Shown here: one piece after another, positions 13,241 to 21,884 of the stretch
Numbering within the stretch: the first letter of the stretch is position 1
Layout: every line of letters starts with the position of its first letter
Source of the DNA: Pseudomonas sp. ANT_J12
GTDB lineage: Bacteria; Pseudomonadota; Gammaproteobacteria; Pseudomonadales; Pseudomonadaceae
Direction of reading: 5' to 3'
Assembly: GCF_008370045.1 (NCBI RefSeq)
Contig: NZ_VOBN01000005.1
Location: 124,001 to 188,000, forward strand
DNA: 64,000 nucleotides
The notes under the pieces: generated by a model
What the model was told of the DNA's origin: nothing
The model's input: the letters and a program-made list of their open reading frames with translations, nothing else
Databases searched by the model: none
Program-made: the position numbers and the translations under genes

Positions 13241-15566
13241 GAAGCTTGTTCTGAAAAACTTCAAAGCATTTGTGGCTCATCAATTTGAGATTGGTAGTTG
13301 TAACTTGGCTATCTTGGATGGGCCTAATGGATTTGGGAAGACCTCTTTTTTTGATGCTGTAGAGTTTCTTCTGACTGGCGATATTGGCCGCTACAACAAC
13401 TTGGAAAGCTCCGTAGTTGATAAGCGTTCGATAGCCTTAGGAAGCCCAATAGTCCATGACCAAGCGGTTGCAGGGGCTGAAATTTCAATTGTGGCCGAAA
13501 TTGAAACCAGTCATGGGCTGTTCTATTTAAAAAGAAGCGCGAGTAAGGATAAACTGGATAAAGGGAAGGGGCTTGGATTAAAGCTGTTTAAGCTTTATGA
13601 GTTGACTAGCTTAGATGGGGAGGGGCGGTTAGTTCAGGATGAAGGGCCTTTCTTAGAAACAATGCTTGGGGTTGGTTATTTACGAGATTTCAAACTTTTT
13701 CATTACATTGAGCAAGAAGACAATACGGCTATTTTAAAGAGCAAAGCGTCGACTAAGCAGCAGAAAATTGACCACTTGTTTGATGTGGGGGATTACAGAG
13801 AAAAAATTAAAAAAATTGATAGTGCGAAGGAATTAATCGCTAGCCTAAAGACAACTGCGAAAAAGGAAGACTTGCTTTCGCGAAAAGCAGAGATTGAGCA
13901 GTTGCATCGATCTGTTAATGTCGGGGATGAAAATGTAGGCGAAGCTTATCAAAAATTAATCTCTGTTACTCATCAGCCATGGGATCATGAAGATATCGCA
14001 GTCAAGTCTTCAATTATAGCTACCTGGTTAGGTGATGAAGGGGCATTGAATAGGCTTAGAAAATTTATAGAAGGAGTAGATAATTTTATTAACTCCAAAT
14101 ATAACTCTAAGATTGATAAGGTCTTGAAGCCAAAGCAGGAAGCGCTTGAGAGTTTACTAAGGTTTGGTGGTCGTCTGGATTCAATCGCAGTATATATAAA
14201 TGATGTCGCTTTTTATGATTTCGGTGTGGACTTTTTAAGTAAATTTGAAAGCGGGCTTCCCTTATCGTTAAAAGAAGATTTGAAGTTTGACGCTGATGTG
14301 TTTGATGGTTTTGGTTTTGAGTTGAGCTACAATGATTTTTCACAGGCTGTTGCTGAAATAAAATTGGTTGTGGAGAACTCAAACTCCGTCGAGCTTGCCT
14401 ATAATGAGTTGAAGGCTAGTCGAGATCTATTTGTTGTCAAGTACTCCTCTGAGCATGTAAAACATGATGATGCCCATTGTCCTGCATGTGGCTATGATTG
14501 GAAGTCGTACGACGAGTTGCTGCGTCACATGGAATCCCAAAGATTAGTTCTAGAGACCCTTGTTGATGTTAATGGAGAAGCGCTGAAACGAAATATAGAA
14601 CTGTTTGAAAGGAAAGTTTTAGGTCCTATTCGCAAAGCTATAGGCGAACACGCTGCTGTTCAGAAAGACTCTATAGATTATAAGAAAAAAATCACAGAGC
14701 TTCGCGAGGAGCAGGTTTCGTATTTGCGTAAGCTTGTACGTGCATACTTATCTTATGGTATTGATGTAAGACCTTTTTACTGTGCAAGCTTTGATTTGCA
14801 AGAGCCTTTGGACGTCAATAGGCTTGGTGAGGCTGTTAGTGGTTTGTATCGCTTTGTCGACCATGATGCTATTGATGAGGACTTCCAAGAAATTTTTGAG
14901 CAAGTATTTTTGGAGGATGATAAAGCGGCTTTAGGTCTTGAGTTGGATTCGATTGATAGAAAAATTTCCTATGTGAAAGCTGCCTATACTGGAAGTATCT
15001 ATAGCGATATCAAGGACAAGGAAAAAACCTATAGTGCAGCCGAGGATATTTACAAGAAAGCTATTTATCTGGATAAGGCTCTAGGTAAACTCAAGGATAT
15101 TTATAATGAGAATTTGAACTCTTATGTAGCGTCAATTGCTAAAGGCATTGAAGTTCTATTTCATATATATTCTGGGCGGCTTTTGCAGAATTTTCAAAGT
15201 GGGCTTGGAATTTTTATTGAAACCGATGGTAAAAATCTATCATTTCGAGAAAACCCTAAAAAGCTGCATGATGTAATATTTTCTATGAGCTCGGGGCAGC
15301 TTTCTTCGTTGGTGCTTTCATTTACGCTGGCTTTAAATAAAAGGTACGCAAGGAACGCTATTTTGTTAATTGATGATCCTGTCCAAACACTAGACGATAT
15401 AAATGTTGCTGGATTTGTTGATTTGTTAAGGACCGAGTTTTCCGATAGGCAAATAATTCTTTCCACGCACGAAGATGAAATGTCGGCTTATATGCAATAT
15501 AAATTCAAAAAGTATAATTTGGATGCTGAGGGTTTAGATTTTAAACAAGTTTTTGCGGTTAATTAA
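13224..15566 (+). CDS. SMC/Rad50-like AAA ATPase of ABC-3C-like system
   Basis: ATPase of 780 residues. The Walker A motif GPNGFGKTS is at 33-41. A zinc-hook-like Cys419-Pro-Ala-Cys422 (HCPACGYDW) lies in the middle, flanked by helical coiled-coil-prone segments. The C-terminal half has an ABC signature-like FSMSSGQLSSLV, Walker B LLIDDPVQTLDD and a switch His in LSTHED. This is the head-hinge-head layout of Rad50/RecF-type ABC ATPases that bind DNA ends or other nucleoprotein. Third gene of the operon; probably the sensor that licenses the nuclease. Shorter than Rad50, so its coiled coils are modest. Confidence 0.88.
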   Translation: MKLNIKKLVLKNFKAFVAHQFEIGSCNLAILDGPNGFGKTSFFDAVEFLLTGDIGRYNNLESSVVDKRSIALGSPIVHDQAVAGAEISIVAEIETSHGLFYLKRSASKDKLDKGKGLGLKLFKLYELTSLDGEGRLVQDEGPFLETMLGVGYLRDFKLFHYIEQEDNTAILKSKASTKQQKIDHLFDVGDYREKIKKIDSAKELIASLKTTAKKEDLLSRKAEIEQLHRSVNVGDENVGEAYQKLISVTHQPWDHEDIAVKSSIIATWLGDEGALNRLRKFIEGVDNFINSKYNSKIDKVLKPKQEALESLLRFGGRLDSIAVYINDVAFYDFGVDFLSKFESGLPLSLKEDLKFDADVFDGFGFELSYNDFSQAVAEIKLVVENSNSVELAYNELKASRDLFVVKYSSEHVKHDDAHCPACGYDWKSYDELLRHMESQRLVLETLVDVNGEALKRNIELFERKVLGPIRKAIGEHAAVQKDSIDYKKKITELREEQVSYLRKLVRAYLSYGIDVRPFYCASFDLQEPLDVNRLGEAVSGLYRFVDHDAIDEDFQEIFEQVFLEDDKAALGLELDSIDRKISYVKAAYTGSIYSDIKDKEKTYSAAEDIYKKAIYLDKALGKLKDIYNENLNSYVASIAKGIEVLFHIYSGRLLQNFQSGLGIFIETDGKNLSFRENPKKLHDVIFSMSSGQLSSLVLSFTLALNKRYARNAILLIDDPVQTLDDINVAGFVDLLRTEFSDRQIILSTHEDEMSAYMQYKFKKYNLDAEGLDFKQVFAVN

Positions 15567-15606
15567 GGGCTCTGATTTTCTATGTGTGCCTGATTCTATT
15601 GTTAAA

Positions 15607-15627
15607 GAGACCATCTTGTATGGTCTC
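15607..15627 (+). terminator. Hairpin after ABC-3C operon
   Basis: GAGACCAT / ATGGTCTC with a 5-base loop, 40 bases after the ATPase stop. No T-run follows, so it is a weak terminator candidate. Confidence 0.4.
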
Positions 15628-15695
15628 AGTGGCTTCAAAGTTATTGTGTGTTGATGGTGAGATATTTAATGCGGATGATTGGCTTTGCTGATGAT

Positions 15696-15965
15696 TTAGA
15701 ACTGCCAAGACTTTCCTAATCGAAGAGTGAGTAACTTTACGGTCAATATATAGTAATAGCGCGTTGGTTCTGCGCGCTGGCTCACGTGCTGATTTAAAAA
15801 CCAGACGAGATGCTTTCGCTGCCAAGTCCATGGATTGTCTCGGTGCCAGCGCACAGCTATAGCTGCTTGGATGGCTTTCGCTTGGTGTAGGTGGCGCTGA
15901 TGTGTCGTTTGCGATCCGCTAATGACTCCCGCGAGGAATACCTCCATATCGAATGTCTTGCTCAT
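15696..15965 (-). CDS. Small protein coupled to the island recombinase
   Basis: Protein of 89 residues, basic and rich in His, Arg, Trp and Tyr (HQRHLHQAKAIQAAIA, NPWTWQRKHLVWFLNQH). Its ATG overlaps the recombinase stop by 4 bases (ATGA), so they form one unit. From memory, similar ~90-residue proteins follow this class of recombinase in other Pseudomonas islands; it may be an accessory or directionality factor. No known domain is recognised. Confidence 0.7.
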   Translation of the reverse strand: MSKTFDMEVFLAGVISGSQTTHQRHLHQAKAIQAAIAVRWHRDNPWTWQRKHLVWFLNQHVSQRAEPTRYYYILTVKLLTLRLGKSWQF

Positions 15966-16942
15966 GCTCGGCCACCGATGTAAGCCGAAACTACGTCGAT
16001 ACGGCCGTGCCCCAGCTCATAGCTGATTTGTACGCGTGCCTCCTGATCTAGGTGTGGGTCGAGCTGGTAGCAAATACCTCCTTTGACTGGCGCAAGTCGG
16101 TTTGTGATCTGCTCATACCGTTCGCATGCGTAGGCCGCACGCAATTCGTGGAATCCCTTGAGGTTGTGCGCGTGAAGGATGTCCCTTGCAGGTCGGATGA
16201 TTCGCTGTTGAAGGTCTAGGTAGCTTTCGTTCGGTGCAAGTAAGTTGCCACTTCCGACGGGAGAGACCTGCTCTGCGTACGTGAGCGCTTCACGAATATG
16301 ATTATCCACCCAGATCCAACGAGGCGCCGACGCACCCGAGCGGCCACCTTTGGTGCCATCTTGAATGTTGATCTTGCCGTATCGTTCGGCTTCCCTTTGC
16401 AGTCGAGGAATATCAGCCAAAATGGCCTCTCGCAAGCGCATGCCGGCTGCTCGCGCCAACTTAGCGATGGCCGCGGCGCGCGGCTGCAGATGTTCGGAGA
16501 GGACGTCGGCGATACGTTTTACGTGATCGCGGTCCTGGCCTTGCGGTGACATGGTGCGGACGCTGGTGCGCTGCATCCCAAGCGCCTTGCTCGGACTCGC
16601 CACCCTTACATACTGATCACCACGAAGCGCTGCCATGGTTCGGTTGACGCTGGACAATCGGTTTTGCGCAGTCGCGATGGCAAGCTCATCATGTTCAACT
16701 TGCTGGCGTAGGTATCCGGCGTAGTCCAGCAAGATCTGGCGATCTATCCGCCGCGCATCGTTAAGCCCTGGCCCTTTCTCCGATCGACGCCAGCGTACAA
16801 ACGCCTGCCAGCGATCACTGTGCGCCTTGACCGTGCCGTAATGCCCGCCGACAAACATGTCCCGCAACGCCTGGGGCCCGGCATAACTCAATTGCCGGCC
16901 ATAGCCAAAATTTCGCCCAGCCCGTCTGCCAACCAGTGCCAT
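15962..16942 (-). CDS. Tyrosine recombinase, integrase-1 type
   Basis: Site-specific recombinase of 326 residues with a SAM-like N-terminal DNA-binding region (VKAHSDRWQAFVRWRR) and a C-terminal catalytic domain. The catalytic set appears complete: Arg in AAGMRLREAI, HELR in GFHELRAAY, His in ELGHGRID and Tyr in VSAYIGG. ATG 16942 is chosen because GAGGAG lies 7 bases upstream; a TTG at 16948 is next to it. Unlike the P4-type integrase it is not at the island end, so it may act on a different site, such as resolving or excising part of the element. Confidence 0.85.
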   Translation of the reverse strand: MALVGRRAGRNFGYGRQLSYAGPQALRDMFVGGHYGTVKAHSDRWQAFVRWRRSEKGPGLNDARRIDRQILLDYAGYLRQQVEHDELAIATAQNRLSSVNRTMAALRGDQYVRVASPSKALGMQRTSVRTMSPQGQDRDHVKRIADVLSEHLQPRAAAIAKLARAAGMRLREAILADIPRLQREAERYGKINIQDGTKGGRSGASAPRWIWVDNHIREALTYAEQVSPVGSGNLLAPNESYLDLQQRIIRPARDILHAHNLKGFHELRAAYACERYEQITNRLAPVKGGICYQLDPHLDQEARVQISYELGHGRIDVVSAYIGGRA

Positions 16943-17368
16943 GATCAAACTCCTCTCGAGCCAACTCTTGAAACCATCCCCACGTCATCCCGCCAAGAAT
17001 GTTGAGTGTTATCAGGGATCAAGGCCCCTGCGACCTGTGGGGGTTGTCCACTAACGCGGGACTTGCGGCTCCTTACGACCGGGAGCTTGGGCATCTCATG
17101 ATCTGGCCTCCTGAGCACTTCCGAGGAAGTGGGCGGGTGGAGGCCGCATTGGCTGACGAGTCCAACGCCGCGAGATCCTGAGTTGGGTGAAGGCAGCAAT
17201 ACGATGACCGGGGCATGCCTGACTGTCGGTCAGGTGCAGTCCAATCCGTGGTCTGCGGCACCATCATCTGTATCGCTGTTGCAGGTGACTTCGGTGTTTG
17301 TCACGCCGATTGTCATGAGGGGAGTTGCCGCAAAGCCACGTGCGATATGGGCTGCAGCAGCGGTAGGA

Positions 17369-17403
17369 GCGCCCGTCTCTTTCCGGCAGAAAGAGACGGG
17401 CGC
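17369..17403. repeat. 15-base perfect inverted repeat
   Basis: GCGCCCGTCTCTTTC and its exact complement flank a CGGCA loop. There is no T-run on either side, so it does not look like an ordinary terminator. Confidence 0.85.
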
Positions 17404-17634
17404 AGGTTGGCGCAAGAATTGGCCAAGCAGATAGGTTGCTGCAGGGCAGTGGGGTAGGGGATTGCCGCAATGTGCATATAGTAGAAGAGGCATCCATCAC
17501 TCTTCGAGTGACCGTGCGAGCCGCCGGATGCTAGTCGCACTTGGGAAGAACCACCACATTCGTGGCGTAGCCTTCAAGGTTCGGGCTACCTGGGTTGCTG
17601 TCAACGACAGCGCTTGCACGATCTTTTCTACGCC

Positions 17635-17724
17635 TGTGGATAGTTTCGGTCAAGGCTCGATTTTATGGGTGTTTTGCGGCTGTGGATGAAATTATCCACC
17701 GGTGGAAATCAGTGGTTTTCCACA
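17635..17724. other. Cluster of four DnaA-box-like sites
   Basis: TGTGGATAG (17635), TGTGGATGA (17681), TTATCCACC (17692) and TTTTCCACA (17716) each match TTATCCACA or its complement at 8 of 9 positions. Four within 90 bases next to long inverted repeats suggest an origin-like site for the excised island. This is a motif-based inference. Confidence 0.45.
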
Positions 17725-17757
17725 GACTGAGCGGAGACTTTTAGCTTTGTAAAGTGA

Positions 17758-17817
17758 GGTCCATCCAAACAGGGCGGCTTTGCAGCCCTGTTTGGATGGA
17801 CCCGCTTGGACAAGCGG
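17758..17817. repeat. 18-base perfect inverted repeat with second small stem
   Basis: GGTCCATCCAAACAGGGC at 17758-17775 pairs perfectly with 17785-17802 around a 9-base loop. CCGCTTG-GA-CAAGCGG follows at once. It lies just beyond the stop codon of the P4-type integrase gene. Could be a strong hairpin terminator without T-run or part of an origin. Confidence 0.85.
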
Positions 17818-17843
17818 ATCGCCGAGATCTGGAGGACGAGCGC

Positions 17844-19166
17844 TTACTCGGTAGCGCCACGCTTTGCCTTGAGGCGTGTGATGTTCGCACCGGTCTGGTT
17901 CGCGAATTCGTGCGGCGTGACATGCTCCTGCTGGTTCGCTTCGAGGTAACGGCTCCACCAGCTCATGATCATCCTTCGTTCTTCAATGAACTCAGCTTTG
18001 TGGATATACGCCGCCCGAACGTTGTTTCGTTCCTTGTGGCTCATTTGTCGTTCGATGGCGGTCTCTGACCAAAGCCCAGACTCCACCAAGGCGCTACAGG
18101 CCATGGAGCGAAAGCCATGACCGCAGATGTCAGTTTTGGTGTCGTAGCCCATTTTCCGCAGTGCACTGTTTACGGTGTTCTCGGACATCGGCTTCCAGGA
18201 TTTGGCATCACCTGCGAATACCAGGTCGAATTTTCCTGTGATCGCGTGGATCTGCTCGAGCAGGGCCACCGCTTGGGGCGATAAGGGTACAAGATGGATG
18301 TCGCCTGCCATCTTTGTACCCCTTGTGGAAAAGAGTACTCCCTCAAGGGCTGGCCGAGTGTCCGGGATTTCCCATACGCCGCGTTTTAGGTCGAACTCGC
18401 TCCAGCGGGCAAAGCGCAGTTCGCTGGAGCGCACAAACACGTGCAACGACAGCATGACCGTCAGGCGAGTGAGCGCGCGGCCCTTGTAGCTATCAATGTG
18501 TTCCTGCAATTCAGGCAGGCGCGACAAGGGTAAAGCGGGGCGGTGGGTAACCCGCGGTGCTTTGATCGAGCCTTCTAGGTCGTAGGCAGGATTCACGGTG
18601 ATTAGCCGAAGCCGTTTTGCCTCGCGCATGATGCTCTGTAGGTAGTTTTGTACCCTTAAGGCGACGTCGATTGTGCCTCGCTTCTTGATCGCCTCCAGCG
18701 GCTGCATGAGGTCGTGGGTATCCAGGTCGACGATCGCGCGTGCCCCGATCAACGGGAAGACGTGAGTCTTGAGGCGGCTCATAACAGTCTTGGAGTGGCC
18801 TGGTGCCCACTTGGCGGACATTTCCGTATGCCAGTCCACTGCGACGCTTTCAAAGGTGCGACCTTTGATGATGGCTTCGGTCTTGGTTTGGTGCTTGGTC
18901 GCAATGGGGTCGATGCCATTCGCGAGCATCTGTTTAATCTCAAGCCGCTTGCGGCGTGCATCAGCAAGACCGACGACGGGGTAATTGCCGAACGCGGTCA
19001 GTCCTTCCCGGCCATCAGGCTTCACGTACCTGAGGCGCCAGCCTTTACGGCCATTGGGTTGCACAAGGAGATAGAGGCCGTCGCCGTCGAAAAGCTTGTA
19101 GGCGCGGTCTGCGGGCTTTGCCGAGCGGCAAGCAGAGTCGGAGAGAGGGGCGGTTGTACGCGACAT
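17844..19166 (-). CDS. P4-type tyrosine integrase of the tRNA-Thr island
   Basis: Integrase of 440 residues that inserts and excises the island at tRNA-Thr. The N-terminal DUF4102-like arm-binding domain is clear (LSDSACRSAKPADRAYKLFDGDGLYLLV, GWRLRY). It is followed by a SAM-like core domain and a catalytic domain with Arg in FVRSSELRFARW, HGFR in CGHGFRSMA, His in MSHKERN and Tyr in RAAYIHKAEF. ATG 19166 has AGGGAG 8 bases upstream; an earlier in-frame start at 19229 adds unrelated sequence. It starts 163 bases from the tRNA 3' end and reads away from it, the usual P4 arrangement. Confidence 0.95.
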   Translation of the reverse strand: MSRTTAPLSDSACRSAKPADRAYKLFDGDGLYLLVQPNGRKGWRLRYVKPDGREGLTAFGNYPVVGLADARRKRLEIKQMLANGIDPIATKHQTKTEAIIKGRTFESVAVDWHTEMSAKWAPGHSKTVMSRLKTHVFPLIGARAIVDLDTHDLMQPLEAIKKRGTIDVALRVQNYLQSIMREAKRLRLITVNPAYDLEGSIKAPRVTHRPALPLSRLPELQEHIDSYKGRALTRLTVMLSLHVFVRSSELRFARWSEFDLKRGVWEIPDTRPALEGVLFSTRGTKMAGDIHLVPLSPQAVALLEQIHAITGKFDLVFAGDAKSWKPMSENTVNSALRKMGYDTKTDICGHGFRSMACSALVESGLWSETAIERQMSHKERNNVRAAYIHKAEFIEERRMIMSWWSRYLEANQQEHVTPHEFANQTGANITRLKAKRGATE

Positions 19167-19259
19167 AAGGGTACTCCCTTTTATCGAACTGGACGCTACC
19201 CCAAACACTACCCTTAAAACGGCTGGCACCTACCGGAATCCGACGGAACGCCAAAACGA

Positions 19260-19286
19260 AAAAACCCGCCAGAAGGCGGGTTTTTC
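19260..19286 (-). terminator. Terminator between tRNA-Thr and integrase
   Basis: AAAAACCCGCC / GGCGGGTTTTT with an AGAA loop and T-runs both ways. It is brought by the island and now terminates the tRNA-Thr transcript. Confidence 0.88.
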
Positions 19287-19328
19287 GGGGGTTCCAGAGA
19301 TTTTGAAAGCCTTCTATGGAACCTTGTA

Positions 19329-19404
<76 letters not shown>

Positions 19405-19482
19405 GTGTTAGGGCGACGATTATAGCGATTGCGTTGGTTCTGTAAACCCCTGAATTCAGACTATTTTTACGCGGCCTTCAGG

Positions 19483-20319
19483 TTAGCCTCGAACCAGGGC
19501 TTTCCTGAGTTTCTGAAGGGTGCGCCAACCCCGGCTATTCTGCATGGCGCGCAGCTGGGCTTCGGCGGATTCGGCGCGTTGCAGGGCGGTGGCGAGTTGT
19601 TTTTCAACGTCCGGATAGGCGGCGCTGACCGGGTGGGCCAGGGCATGCCCCTGACACAGTTGGAAGTTGTCCAGATTGCACGGCGGAATCTCGAACGCCG
19701 GTTTGAGGTCGATGTGTTCGTTGGCCAGGAACCAAGTGTTGATGCCGTCGAACAGGATGGCCTGGTAGCCGGCGTCGGTGACGAGGCGTTCCCAGGTGTG
19801 GTCGCGGGCCCATGGGGTTTCGATGAGGATGATCCAGGGGCGCCATTTTGCGAAGTCCATGCCGCGCAGGACGGTTTCTTCGTGGCCTTCGACGTCGATT
19901 TTCAGGAAGTGGATCGGGCGATTCTGGGCGTATTGCTCGCAGATGGAGGTGAGGGTGCGGGCTTTGACGGTTTGGCGGTGGATGTCCATGCCAAGGGCGG
20001 TGCGTTGCTGGGCGGTGACCGGGTCGACGGTGGAGAGGCCGGTGCCGGGGATGCCGTAGAGGATGAGGTCTTCGGTGCTGTCGCTGGCTACGCATTGAAG
20101 GTTGGTGTCGGTGGGGCGTTGTTGGCACAGGGCGTCGTAGTAGTGCTGCATCGGCTCGACGTTGATGCCGGTCCAGCCGCGATCGTGGAAAGCTTTGGTC
20201 ACGGAGTCGTGGGTGGGGTCGTTGGCGCCTATGTCGATGTAGAAGCCGTTTTCGAACTGTTTGAGGGCGCGCCACAGGCGGATGTCTTCGAAATTCTGGG
20301 CATAGGAAATGAAGGTCAC
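19483..20319 (-). CDS. FkbM-family methyltransferase
   Basis: SAM-dependent O-methyltransferase-like protein of 278 residues. The SAM-binding motif is FYIDIGANDPTHDSV with NVEP after the second strand. The FkbM pattern FLKIDVEGHEETVLRGMDF and the later WIILIETPW are clear. The last ~50 residues form a charged helix ending in a Lys/Arg-rich tail. The GTG at 20319 is chosen because AGGAAG lies 5 bases upstream and the domain begins at once (TFISYAQNFED); an ATG at 20463 adds 48 residues unlike the family. Such enzymes often modify glycans or lipids; the substrate here is unknown. Confidence 0.9.
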   Translation of the reverse strand: MTFISYAQNFEDIRLWRALKQFENGFYIDIGANDPTHDSVTKAFHDRGWTGINVEPMQHYYDALCQQRPTDTNLQCVASDSTEDLILYGIPGTGLSTVDPVTAQQRTALGMDIHRQTVKARTLTSICEQYAQNRPIHFLKIDVEGHEETVLRGMDFAKWRPWIILIETPWARDHTWERLVTDAGYQAILFDGINTWFLANEHIDLKPAFEIPPCNLDNFQLCQGHALAHPVSAAYPDVEKQLATALQRAESAEAQLRAMQNSRGWRTLQKLRKALVRG

Positions 20320-20651
20320 TGCGGCTTCCTGTCGGTGGTTCGTGGCCGCGCTTTCGGCGTCCTTGGCGTCTTGTATAACAAGGGCGGATGCCGGGCGCAA
20401 TTTTCCGCTGGTGAGGTCCGGAATTCGGCGTTTATGTCCTTTCGGTTGAATGCTTATGCACAACGGGACCGCTGATTAGCTCGATCAACAGCGCTTTTGT
20501 GGACTCGTTCTCATTTGTTCGCAAATCCCTGTTTTTAGGGTTTTTTATTTATGTGTACGAAAAATGAACAGTTGTGTTTCAGTCGCGAAACAGCGCATTT
20601 ATTGGATCCACGAGAATTTCATCAACAGAGTTATCCACAGGCTGCGACTGA
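20320..20651. other. AT-rich intergenic stretch
   Basis: Promoter region of the FkbM gene followed by about 170 AT-rich bases, including one exact DnaA-box-like TTATCCACA at 20631. No gene or terminator is recognised. Confidence 0.5.
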
Positions 20652-21884
20652 TTAAGGGCGTTCGGCCAGGAGCAGGAAATTGCGCGGTGTGAGGGAGGTT
20701 TCGCAGAAGGTGCCGAGGCGAACGGCATAACCCTGAGCGGATAGGAAAAGTGCTCGATCAAGCACCAGCCATAGCTCCAGCGGGCGTCGGAAAAGGCCCC
20801 GCAGCAGCTCCAGGTTGCGCACTTCGGCCAATCGCTGCCACCCGGCGGCTTCGAGTGCTGCCCAATCAACAACACCGACTGTGGATAACTCCTTCAACGC
20901 GGCCAAATGATGGCAGTAGTCGGCGAAGGATTTATCCAGCCAGGCGCTGGGCAGGGACGGCGTTGGCAGGTATTCGTCGATGCCACGCAGTTGCCGTTGC
21001 AGCAGGTCGAAACCCAGGCGCTGGGCCATGGAGGTGTCCCGTTGACGTCGGACCCGTGCACCGGCGGTAACGGTTTCGCTCATTGGTAGTGCGAGGTCTT
21101 CGAGGGATAGTTGTAGGTCGGATCGCCTACCCGCTGAGGAAAGCGCCTCATACGTCGAAAGACTGATCCGGTTATAGCAGCACGGTGCAATGGCCAATTG
21201 TTTACATCCGGCCGCACTGGCGAGCCGGATCAACCGCACATGCAGATCACCACAAGCGTGCAGCGCTACCGGCGTGTGCTCAGCCTTCAAAAAGGAAGCA
21301 GCGCCAACCGCGAGTACATCTTGCTCAATATGCAGCGCATGCAACTGATGACGCTGGCTGAGTGTTTGGCCGCTCAACACCAAAGAAGGATCGTATTCCA
21401 GGCAGGTCAGCTGCTGCCCGGTTTGCAACAGGCGTCGCCCCAAGTGCCCCTTGCCCGAACACCAATCCAGCCAATGCCTCGCTGGCGCGGTGAACGATAA
21501 GCGACTGGCAAACGCCTCAATCTGCTGCCACTTGCGCCCTGGCACATCGACATTCAACCGATGCCCGGCCGCCTCCAGCGCATGCCCCGGCAATTCACCC
21601 ACCGAACTCAGCTCAAGGGACGACGCCGCCAATGCAGCAAACGGCTCCGGCGCATCGAGTAAATGAGGTTGGTTATGACTGTTTTCCGCCTCTTCGAGCG
21701 ACCGGCCGCGTAGCCAGGAAGACAACGAAGGGTAGGACGTTTCCCAAGGCAGTTGCAGATGAGTAAACGGTCGTGGCTTCCACAGCGCCTGATGCTCAAT
21801 CAGAAAAGCGTCCAGCGCCGTGAAACGGGCGAGTAGGGCCTCGCCCGTCAGCACGCAGGAAGAGTCAACGCCCCTGGCAGGCAT
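20652..21884 (-). CDS. Methyltransferase of the Methyltransf_32 type
   Basis: SAM-dependent methyltransferase-like protein of about 410 residues. The SAM motif is LDWCSGKGHLGRRLLQ near residue 160, followed by CLEYDPSLV and VALHACGDLHVRLI, then APCCYNR, the pattern of PF13679 proteins related to RNA-modifying enzymes. The start at 21884 overlaps the end of the ABC permease gene by 20 bases; a GTG near 21854 is an alternative, and neither has a clear ribosome binding site. It appears to be the last gene of the amino acid ABC transporter unit. The target is unknown. Confidence 0.85.
   Translation of the reverse strand: MPARGVDSSCVLTGEALLARFTALDAFLIEHQALWKPRPFTHLQLPWETSYPSLSSWLRGRSLEEAENSHNQPHLLDAPEPFAALAASSLELSSVGELPGHALEAAGHRLNVDVPGRKWQQIEAFASRLSFTAPARHWLDWCSGKGHLGRRLLQTGQQLTCLEYDPSLVLSGQTLSQRHQLHALHIEQDVLAVGAASFLKAEHTPVALHACGDLHVRLIRLASAAGCKQLAIAPCCYNRISLSTYEALSSAGRRSDLQLSLEDLALPMSETVTAGARVRRQRDTSMAQRLGFDLLQRQLRGIDEYLPTPSLPSAWLDKSFADYCHHLAALKELSTVGVVDWAALEAAGWQRLAEVRNLELLRGLFRRPLELWLVLDRALFLSAQGYAVRLGTFCETSLTPRNFLLLAERP

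Larger units (their letters stand above)
16943..17843. other. 900-base gene-free island stretch with repeats and DnaA-box-like sites
   Basis: No supported gene. It contains a 15-base perfect inverted repeat (17369-17403), four DnaA-box-like nonamers (17635-17724) and an 18-base perfect inverted repeat with an adjacent 7-base one (17758-17817). It looks like a maintenance or replication locus of the island. Confidence 0.6.

Noticed and set aside
20320..20463. N-terminal extension of the FkbM methyltransferase from an ATG at 20463
   Set aside because: The extra 48 residues do not resemble the family, and a GTG at 20319 with AGGAAG upstream begins exactly at the domain.
20631..20639. Single exact DnaA-box-like TTATCCACA
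   Set aside because: One site without neighbours or an AT-rich unwinding region with other boxes is expected by chance and is not an origin.
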